From assembly GCA_016218095.1 (NCBI GenBank), contig JACREV010000221.1:1-10866 (forward strand): a stretch of DNA of 10,866 nt, given 5' to 3'. A model generated the notes under the pieces. It saw nothing but the letters and a program-made list of their open reading frames with translations, searched no databases and had not been told where the DNA came from. The translations under genes were made by a program, and so were the position numbers. This document shows, piece by piece, positions 1 through 5,543 of this stretch (position 1 is the stretch's first letter; each line of letters begins with the position of its first letter). The stretch comes from Deltaproteobacteria bacterium (GTDB taxonomy: Bacteria > Desulfobacterota > GWC2-55-46).

Positions 1-749
1 ACCTTCCTGTCGTGCATCGGCTGGACCGGCCTGTTGTTCTTGTGCATTATCTTCTGTATCGCCTCTATCTGCTTCTTCGACATCTGGATGGGCGTCTTAA
101 GCACGTTCCAGTTCACGCTCTCGGAGCACGGAGGGGTGGTAAGAGACCCCATATACCTGTAGAAGGACTTCGTCTCCGGAAGTAACTGCGCGGCGTCGAT
201 GGCGACCTTCACGTCCTTCTTCTCGTTCGCCTTCTTCGGGAGGTTGGACCAGATGGCCTTGAAGGCCGGGTTCTCCTTGCCCTCTTCTATGAGGACGCCG
301 ACGACCGCGAGCTCTCCCTTGTCGTTCTTGTGAACGAGGTGAAGCTCATTGCCGAAAGATTTCCCGTTTATCGTATGCTCGCTCGGGGTGTGGAAGTGGA
401 ACTGTATGAGGTTGTACTGTACCCCGTCTATGGTTATGGAGGACCCGGAGTCGTAGTTTACCTGCACAGTGTGGCCGTTATTGAGTACGTGGAGCTCGGA
501 GGTCTTGTAGTTGAAAGCGATATCCGCAAGGTCCGCGCTCTCGGTCGAGGCGATGTTTATCGGAGACTGCTGTTTGCCCTCGGAGCATGCGGCGTAGTCC
601 TTCGAAATCTTGCCCCAGTGCTCCGGGCCGCCCTCGCCCTCGTACCCCCAATGGGCGTGTCCGCTCTCGGAGGCGTTGGCGTAAGGGTATGCGCAAAGTC
701 CTATACCTACAGCAAAGGCCAGGGTCAAAAACCTCTTTCCTAACTTCAT
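1..749 (-). CDS. Periplasmic alpha-class carbonic anhydrase, C-terminus cut by window edge
   Basis: Catalyses reversible hydration of CO2 to bicarbonate, almost certainly in the periplasm. I translated 249 full codons from the ATG at 749, preceded by an AGGAG ribosome binding site. Residues 1-26 look like a signal peptide (KLGKR, hydrophobic core, ANA before the cut). All alpha-CA landmarks are present. These are GKQQSPINI (59-67), zinc ligands His118 and His120 in QFHFH plus His137 in ELHLVH, Glu124 in SEH, Thr204 in LTTPPCSE, and a proton-shuttle-like His93 in LNNGH. Cys55 and Cys208 match the disulfide pair known in bacterial alpha-CAs. The reading stops at NNRPVQPMHDRKV, a typical near-C-terminal stretch, so probably only a few residues lie outside the window. 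It follows the TSUP gene by 56 bases and may be the last gene of the run. Family assignment is very secure. Confidence 0.96.
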   Translation of the reverse strand, partial: MKLGKRFLTLAFAVGIGLCAYPYANASESGHAHWGYEGEGGPEHWGKISKDYAACSEGKQQSPINIASTESADLADIAFNYKTSELHVLNNGHTVQVNYDSGSSITIDGVQYNLIQFHFHTPSEHTINGKSFGNELHLVHKNDKGELAVVGVLIEEGKENPAFKAIWSNLPKKANEKKDVKVAIDAAQLLPETKSFYRYMGSLTTPPCSESVNWNVLKTPIQMSKKQIEAIQKIMHKNNRPVQPMHDRK

Positions 750-805
750 CTTTGATACTCCTTTCCTCGCCCCAAGGCGCGGTGTTTTTTATGCGCGGAT
801 GCGCG

Positions 806-1165
806 TTACTTCCAGAATATCATCCTCAGAGATACGATGAGGAGAAATGCGCCGAAGACCTTTTTTAAAATACCAGTCGGTAGCCCGGCCGCAACCTTCG
901 CGCCTATGAGCCCTCCCACGAAAAACCCGATGCAGAGGAACCCCGCCACTTTCAGGTCGGCGTTGCCCGCCTTATAATAAGTCCACGCGGCAAGTAGCCC
1001 TATCGGCGGGACCATCATCGCCAGCGTCGTGCCCTGGGCCTGGTGCTGGCTGAACCCGAAGAGGAGGACGAGCGCCGGGACTACGACTATCCCGCCCCCT
1101 ATGCCCACAAGCCCGCTGACCGCCCCGGCGAGCCCCCCCAGCACGATGAATGAGATTATATCCAT
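806..1165 (-). CDS. Half-size TSUP (TauE/SafE, DUF81) family membrane protein
   Basis: A 119-residue, very hydrophobic protein with about four membrane segments (roughly 5-33, 46-65, 72-95, 100-117). The N-terminal glycine-rich motif SGLVGIGGGIVVVPAL (17-32) followed by QAQGTTLA (42-49) is the signature of the TauE/SafE sulfite exporter superfamily (TSUP). Full-length members have about 250 residues in two related halves, and this is one half. Such short forms are known and may work as dimers. The substrate cannot be read from the sequence; the family moves small anions such as sulfite or organosulfonates. The start has only a weak purine stretch upstream, in an A/T-rich gap of 37 bases after the zinc-ribbon gene, so translation may be modest. 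The next gene is a periplasmic carbonic anhydrase; a shared role in anion or bicarbonate handling is only a guess. Confidence 0.88.
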   Translation of the reverse strand: MDIISFIVLGGLAGAVSGLVGIGGGIVVVPALVLLFGFSQHQAQGTTLAMMVPPIGLLAAWTYYKAGNADLKVAGFLCIGFFVGGLIGAKVAAGLPTGILKKVFGAFLLIVSLRMIFWK

Positions 1166-1202
1166 AAAAGAGTCTTTTCAAGTGAAAAATTTATAACACG
1201 CC

Positions 1203-1811
1203 TTAGATCTTAAATACAAGCCTGACGAGCGACTGTAGTATCAGGAAGCCTATGTCCTTGGCGACCTCCTTTGTCTCGACAGACCCCTCCTCCATTGCGG
1301 AGGATAGTTCGAGTTCTTTTAACGTAGGCATCGGGGCGATAGTCGCGGTATCGAGCTCTTTTTGCAGGTTTTTCAAGACATTGAGCTCGCCCTGGGGCTT
1401 GGCCGCGCCAGCGGTCATGCCGAAGGCTTTCTCCTTGTGATTGGCGTACCGGGTGAGCTCGCCGCGGTTAAGCCAGAGCCCGCTGCACTTGCCGCACCTC
1501 TCTATGAGGGCGTCTTTCGGGAGCATCGGGTCCTTGAAGGGTATGAGCGCCTCATTGCACCTGGGGCACCTCTCGGTCCCTTTCCTGAGCGGGTTTTCGG
1601 CAAGGAGGCTCTTTACGTCGATTGAGTCGAGGGACTTTAAAGACGCGCCCTTGACGAAATACAGCTCCCACCTGTCGAACCATACCCCGCCGCACTCGGC
1701 GCACTGGTCGAGCAGGATCACCCTGCCGTAGGTCGCCTCGGCGTAGACCTCGTTTAACGCGCCCCCGCACTCAGGGCACTTGAGTTTTGCGTCTTCTTTC
1801 ACTTCCGCCAT
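1203..1811 (-). CDS. Protein with two zf-TFIIB-type zinc-ribbon modules
   Basis: A 202-residue soluble protein with two copies of the same module: CPEC (12-15) with CAEC (37-40) followed by GGVWFDRWEL, and CPRC (82-85) with CGKC (106-109) followed by SGLWLNRGEL. Each module thus has four Cys that should hold one zinc. This is the zf-TFIIB domain (PF13453 type), whose bacterial role is poorly known. The C-terminal part (about 140-202) is helical-looking and ends in a short hydrophobic stretch (187-200) that could lie on a membrane. The ribosome binding site AAGGA overlaps the htpX stop codon and only 10 bases separate the genes, so the two are probably translationally coupled. The close link to htpX and lemA suggests it works with that membrane quality-control pair; this is inference. 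Confidence 0.88.
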   Translation of the reverse strand: MAEVKEDAKLKCPECGGALNEVYAEATYGRVILLDQCAECGGVWFDRWELYFVKGASLKSLDSIDVKSLLAENPLRKGTERCPRCNEALIPFKDPMLPKDALIERCGKCSGLWLNRGELTRYANHKEKAFGMTAGAAKPQGELNVLKNLQKELDTATIAPMPTLKELELSSAMEEGSVETKEVAKDIGFLILQSLVRLVFKI

Positions 1812-1821
1812 CGGCTATCCT

Positions 1822-2796
1822 TCAGACCTTCTTCGCGTCATTTTTCTCGAACTGATAGCCCATCTTTTTAAGCCTCGCGACCCTCTCGTGTATCGGCGGG
1901 TGGGTCGAGAATACGTCTGCCACAAGGCCGGTCTTCTCGTCGAGCTTTCTTTGCAACGGGTCGCTTATGAAGAGGTGCGCCGTACCCCTCCGGGCGGTCC
2001 TCAAGGGAGAGGTCGCCCCGGCTATCTTTTCAAGGGCAGAGGCGAGGGCGAGCGGGTTTCTCGTGAACTCGGCGGAGCTCACATCCGCCTGGTACTCCCT
2101 GTTCCGGGAGACCGCCATCGCTATGATGCGGGAGATGAGCGGGGATAAGAGGACGAAGAGGGCGATGACAATGAGCGCGACAGGGTGAATGCCGCCCTTG
2201 TCCCTGACTGATCTCCGGGGCCTGACCCCGCCGTAGCGCCATGTCCGCACGGCCCAGTCCGAGAGTATCGAGACGGTGCCTACGAGGACGGTCACTACCG
2301 TCATGGTGAGTATGTCGGAGGACTTTATATGCCCCATCTCGTGGGCTATGACCGCCTGGAGCTCTTCCCTGTTCATGGTATCCAGCAGGCCTTGCGTCAC
2401 CCCTACGACTGCACTCGAAGGCCCCCTACCCGTTGCAAAGGCGTTCGGGGCAGGGTCGTTTATTATGTAGACCTTGGGCATGGGCAGGCCTGAAGCGAGC
2501 GCCATCTCGGTTACGACATTGTGGAGCCTCTTGTGCGATGGGTCCTCAAAGACCGGGGGCTCGGCCCCGAGCGAGCGGAGCACTATTGAGCTACCGTAGA
2601 AGTAGGAGAGAAAGCCGTTGAATGAGGCGAGAGAGGCCGCGAAGACAGTGGCTACGGGTATCCTCGTAAAGTCGATCTCGCCGTAGGTGTATATGTCGAC
2701 GGAGATGCCCACGAGGACGGCGAAGACGAAAAATCCCAGCATGAGGAGGACTGTTATCCTCTTGTTCCTCGCACGCTGGGAAAAGATGTCGGTCAT
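1822..2796 (-). CDS. htpX: HtpX-like M48 family zinc metalloprotease, integral membrane
   Basis: A 324-residue membrane protease of the M48/HtpX type, which cleaves misfolded inner-membrane proteins with its active site facing the cytoplasm. The zinc-binding HEMGH is at 152-156 and the third ligand is Glu234 in SRNREYQAD. The C-terminal STHPPIHERVARLKKMG (297-313) is characteristic of the family. Probable membrane segments lie at about 15-34, 46-66, 162-182 and 205-229, the usual arrangement of two before and two after the HExxH. The PNAFATGRG motif (117-125) is also typical. Length is slightly above E. coli HtpX (about 290). A GAGG ribosome binding site lies five bases before the ATG. It starts 26 bases after lemA; LemA-HtpX pairs are a recurrent arrangement in bacteria. 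The symbol is by family resemblance; strict orthology with E. coli HtpX is not shown. Confidence 0.93.
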   Translation of the reverse strand: MTDIFSQRARNKRITVLLMLGFFVFAVLVGISVDIYTYGEIDFTRIPVATVFAASLASFNGFLSYFYGSSIVLRSLGAEPPVFEDPSHKRLHNVVTEMALASGLPMPKVYIINDPAPNAFATGRGPSSAVVGVTQGLLDTMNREELQAVIAHEMGHIKSSDILTMTVVTVLVGTVSILSDWAVRTWRYGGVRPRRSVRDKGGIHPVALIVIALFVLLSPLISRIIAMAVSRNREYQADVSSAEFTRNPLALASALEKIAGATSPLRTARRGTAHLFISDPLQRKLDEKTGLVADVFSTHPPIHERVARLKKMGYQFEKNDAKKV

Positions 2797-2822
2797 AAAG
2801 GCCTCTTTACCTTATTTGGCCT

Positions 2823-3383
2823 TTATTTAAGCTTAAGGTCCACCGTGGGGGCCTCACGCTCTGTTGCACCGGCCTGGAAGTAGTCGGCCTTCTTGAAACC
2901 GAAGGTAGAGGCGATAATGAGCGTGGGGAAGACGGACTGCTTCGTGTTGAACTGCGCTACGATGTCGTTGTAGAACTGGCGCGAGAACCCTATGCGGTTC
3001 TCGGTGGAGGTGAGCTCTTCCTGCAGTTGAAGGACGTTCTTGTTGGATTTGAGGTCCGGGTAGTTCTCGACGAGCGCAAAGAGCCTGCCGAGCGCCTGTG
3101 TGAGCATGTTCTCTGCGATGCCCTTATCGGCGATCGACCCAGCGCCCATCGCCTTTGCGCGGGCCTCTATTACCCTGCCAAGGGTGTCGCGCTCGAACTC
3201 CATCGCGCCCTTGACCGTGTTGACGAGGTTCGGGATGAGGTCGTAGCGCCTCTTTAACTGCACGTCTATCTGTTGCCAGGCGTTCTCGACCTGGTTCTTC
3301 AGCGTCACCAGGCCGTTGTAGGCGAGTATTACCCAGAGGATGATGAGACCAATTATGCCGAGGACTATTATTGTTCCGTACAA
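2823..3383 (-). CDS. lemA: LemA family membrane-anchored protein, TTG start
   Basis: A 186-residue LemA family protein: one N-terminal membrane segment (about 3-22) followed by a helical bundle domain. The conserved motif runs from YNGLVTLKNQVENAW into IDVQLKRRYDLIPNLVNTVKG (22-59), which is diagnostic. Its biochemical role is not settled; the family is often encoded beside HtpX-like proteases or TPM-domain proteins. The start codon is TTG at 3383-3381. It is chosen because a perfect AGGAGG (3394-3389) sits five bases upstream, the family's hydrophobic N-terminus begins right there, and the next in-frame Met is residue 61, beyond the conserved motif. It lies 59 bases after greA and 26 bases before htpX. 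Confidence 0.93.
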   Translation of the reverse strand: MYGTIIVLGIIGLIILWVILAYNGLVTLKNQVENAWQQIDVQLKRRYDLIPNLVNTVKGAMEFERDTLGRVIEARAKAMGAGSIADKGIAENMLTQALGRLFALVENYPDLKSNKNVLQLQEELTSTENRIGFSRQFYNDIVAQFNTKQSVFPTLIIASTFGFKKADYFQAGATEREAPTVDLKLK

Positions 3384-3388
3384 GCAAT

Positions 3389-3394
3389 CCTCCT
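3389..3394 (-). promoter_or_regulatory. Ribosome binding site that fixes the TTG start of lemA
   Basis: On the minus strand AGGAGG is followed by a five-base spacer (ATTGC) and TTG. No in-frame ATG exists until residue 61, so this site decides the start. An overlapping TTG four bases upstream is out of frame. Confidence 0.8.
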
Positions 3395-3442
3395 ACTTAA
3401 GGGTGCATATCGGGGGCCGGGAATCCCCTTATCTCAGCCTAC

Positions 3443-3937
3443 CTACCTGTCCGGCCTCCTGAAGAAAAGGTCGTGGAGCGTGTATATCTCGTTTACCGCG
3501 TACTCCTTATTCCCCGAAGGGAGGACTATCTTCACCTCGTCGCCAACGGCCTTATTGAGGAGAGCCTTGCCTATCGGCGAGCTGACCGATATCTTCCCGT
3601 TCCTGGGGTCTACCTCCTCAGGGGTGACGAGCTCGAAGACGACCTCCTCGCCGGTGTTCTGGTCCTCAAGATGGATCCGGGAACCGAAGCCGACGGCGTC
3701 CCTGGGTATGTTCTCGAGCTTCAGGGAGGAAAGCGTGGTTATGCGGGTCGTCAGGTGCGCGCACCTCGCCTGCAGGAACGACTGTCTCTGCTTTGCCGCC
3801 TCGTACTCGGCGTTCTCCCGGAGGTCGCCGTGGGCCGCGGCCTTCTGCAATTCCTTGGGCACGTCGACCCTGAGTTCCTTTTCGACCTTCTGTAGCTCTT
3901 CCTTGAGCTGTTTTACGATTGGAAGCTCGTGTATCAT
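3443..3937 (-). CDS. greA: Transcription elongation factor GreA
   Basis: Stimulates RNA cleavage by backtracked RNA polymerase. The 164-residue protein has the N-terminal coiled coil (about 1-75) with the tip motif GDLRENAEYEAAKQRQ (37-52). Asp38 and Glu41 there correspond to the acidic residues of GreA that reach the polymerase active site. A C-terminal FKBP-like domain follows (about 80-155), including ISVSSPIGKALLNKAVGD. This pattern fits GreA rather than GreB or anti-cleavage paralogues, since the acidic tip is kept. The C-terminus runs about ten residues past the usual end (HDLFFRRPDR). A GAGGAG ribosome binding site lies just upstream of the ATG. It starts 42 bases after the rRNA methyltransferase gene and is followed by lemA. 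Confidence 0.94.
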   Translation of the reverse strand: MIHELPIVKQLKEELQKVEKELRVDVPKELQKAAAHGDLRENAEYEAAKQRQSFLQARCAHLTTRITTLSSLKLENIPRDAVGFGSRIHLEDQNTGEEVVFELVTPEEVDPRNGKISVSSPIGKALLNKAVGDEVKIVLPSGNKEYAVNEIYTLHDLFFRRPDR

Positions 3938-3979
3938 CTATCTCCTCGAATGTACGGCAAAAAGCCGGGGATATTCAAA

Positions 3980-5263
3980 TCATTTACCAAGTTCAAGACC
4001 GGCGACGCACTCTATATGGTATGTCTGGGGGAACATGTCGACAAAGGAGGCCCTTTTTACCCTGTAGCCGCAAGCGTTCAAAGTGGATAAGTCCCGCGCG
4101 AGCGTCGGGGGACTGCAGGAGACATATACGATCCTCTCAGGCCTCGCCCCGGAAAGCATGCTTACAACCTCGGGCCCTCCGCCCCTCGGCGGGTCTAATA
4201 CTAACACACAAGGTCTTGTCTTTTCAAGGTTTTTAATCTCCTGTTTAAGCCAGGGGGCGGCCTCCGATGATACGAAACTCGCGGACTTTATCCCGTTTAG
4301 TTTCGCGTTTTCCTGAGCGAATTCGGTCGCCTCAACACTAGACTCCACCCCTGTCGTCGCCCTTGCGCCTCTGGATAACGGGAGGGTGAGGTTCCCCACC
4401 CCTGAAAAGAGGTCAACGACCGTCTCCGTGCCTGAAAGCCCGGCGTATTCGATCACCTTCTCTACGAGCCTTTCGTTCTGAGCCAGGTTCACCTGGGAAA
4501 AGAGGCCGATGCCAGCGTTGAGCTTGAGCCCCTGGACGCTGTACGAAAGGACGGTATCGCCTTCGGAGTATATCCTCTTTCCCTTCCCCTTGCCCTCGGG
4601 CGCGAGCCTTACCTCGAAGCCCTTGAGCCCCTCCACCCCTGAGAGGCATCCATGCCAATCGACCTTTTTTTCCTCATACACATAGAAAGAGGCGACGGCC
4701 TGGTTGTCTATCGGGCTTGTACCGACCTCGACGGTGTATATCCCGTGCTTTTTCGCGGAAAGCGCCCCTTTTATCCCCTTGAAGGCCCTGTTAACGGACG
4801 GGTCTGCTATGGGGCACTCCTCTATATCGATGACGCTGTGGCTCTTCTCCCCGAAGAAGCCCCACGCCCACTTATCGACATGAAAAGACGCTCTCCCGCG
4901 GTAATTCCAGGGGTTTGCGGCCTTTACCGGCGAAGAGAACTCGACCCCCTCGACCTTGCCTATCCTTTTAAGGGTCTCCTCGAATATCCGCTCCTTCCAC
5001 TCGGCCTGCCCTTCGTAGGAGATGTGTTGTAGCGCGCACCCCCCGCACGCGCCGAATACCGGGCAGGGCGGCTTGGCCCTCTGAGGAGACGGCGAGACGA
5101 CCTCGACGAGCGCCCCCTCCGAGAACCCCTTCTTCTCGGTGATGACCTTTACGCGCGCCCTGTCCCCGGGCGCGGTAAAAGGCACAAAGACGACCTTTCC
5201 GTCTATCCTGCCTATGCCCCTGCCCCCGAAGGCGAGGGATGTTATGTCAACGATATGTTCCAT
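3980..5263 (-). CDS. rlmD: 23S rRNA (uracil-C5)-methyltransferase, RlmD/RlmCD (RumA) type
   Basis: A SAM-dependent RNA m5U methyltransferase of the TrmA/RumA family, 427 residues. An N-terminal TRAM RNA-binding domain (about 1-60) is followed by four Cys of a 4Fe-4S site: Cys67, Cys73 and Cys76 (CPVFGACGGC) and Cys150 (EECPIADPSVNRAF). The SAM-binding loop is DLFSGVGNLTLPL (284-296). DPPR is at 357-360, the catalytic Cys383 is in VSCSPPTLARDL, and the probable base Glu418 is near the end. The iron-sulfur cysteines argue for the RumA/RlmCD branch rather than TrmA. Whether it modifies U1939, U747 or both is not visible. AGGAG lies six bases before the ATG. It is the first gene of the minus-strand run ending in the carbonic anhydrase. 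Confidence 0.92.
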   Translation of the reverse strand: MEHIVDITSLAFGGRGIGRIDGKVVFVPFTAPGDRARVKVITEKKGFSEGALVEVVSPSPQRAKPPCPVFGACGGCALQHISYEGQAEWKERIFEETLKRIGKVEGVEFSSPVKAANPWNYRGRASFHVDKWAWGFFGEKSHSVIDIEECPIADPSVNRAFKGIKGALSAKKHGIYTVEVGTSPIDNQAVASFYVYEEKKVDWHGCLSGVEGLKGFEVRLAPEGKGKGKRIYSEGDTVLSYSVQGLKLNAGIGLFSQVNLAQNERLVEKVIEYAGLSGTETVVDLFSGVGNLTLPLSRGARATTGVESSVEATEFAQENAKLNGIKSASFVSSEAAPWLKQEIKNLEKTRPCVLVLDPPRGGGPEVVSMLSGARPERIVYVSCSPPTLARDLSTLNACGYRVKRASFVDMFPQTYHIECVAGLELGK

Positions 5264-5288
5264 GGTCTGCTCCTAAAGAATCAGGGGA

Positions 5289-5306
5289 AACTTTTTATAA
5301 AAAGTT
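5289..5306. repeat. Perfect 18-base palindrome upstream of the rRNA methyltransferase gene
   Basis: AACTTTTTATAAAAAGTT is exactly self-complementary and lies 26 bases before the rlmD start. The centre contains TATAAA, which could serve as a -10 element on the minus strand, but I find no matching -35 at 16-18 bases. It could be an operator, part of a terminator, or the edge of a dispersed repeat, because the repeat copy at 5307 begins immediately after it. Confidence 0.55.
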
Positions 5307-5340
5307 GCGCTCGGCGCGCGGCCGGTTTCAATCGGAGCCT
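5307..5340. repeat. Dispersed intergenic repeat, copy A
   Basis: Starts GCGCTCGGCGCGCGGCC and ends CGGAGCCT. The start resembles copy B (9169) and copy C (9584), and the end matches copy C. The centre is more diverged than in B and C. All three lie outside genes. Confidence 0.5.
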
Positions 5341-5422
5341 TTAAGGCAAACCAATTAACAGCCGATTGATCCGTAGTTGCCAGTCCGGCGAGGACCCCTG
5401 AGACCCCTTCAAAAATTTTTAG

Positions 5423-5468
5423 TTCCAGAAAGGTCCCCCCTTAAACCCCTTGGGGGACCTTTCTGGAA
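5423..5468 (-). terminator. Perfect 17-base-pair hairpin after metH, probable terminator or repeat
   Basis: Left arm 5423-5439 (TTCCAGAAAGGTCCCCC) is the exact reverse complement of right arm 5452-5468, with a 12-base loop. On the minus strand, downstream of metH (which ends at 5544), the stem is followed by CTAAAAATTTTTG. A T-run is therefore present but offset by about six bases. Rho-independent termination of metH is plausible; a mobile palindromic repeat is the alternative. Confidence 0.6.
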
Positions 5469-5543
5469 GACCAAAGATTACCGAGGGTATTCGAGGGGAG
5501 TCTTTTATAGGAAGCCTCCTCAAACACCCCTCCAAGGCCCAGT

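Noticed and set aside
330..743. Plus-strand open frame of 137 codons at the left end
   Set aside because: It is the complement of the carbonic anhydrase, whose catalytic motifs are unmistakable on the minus strand.
3273..4067. Plus-strand open frame of 264 codons
   Set aside because: It crosses the lemA-greA-rlmD boundaries in antisense and shows no familiar protein features.
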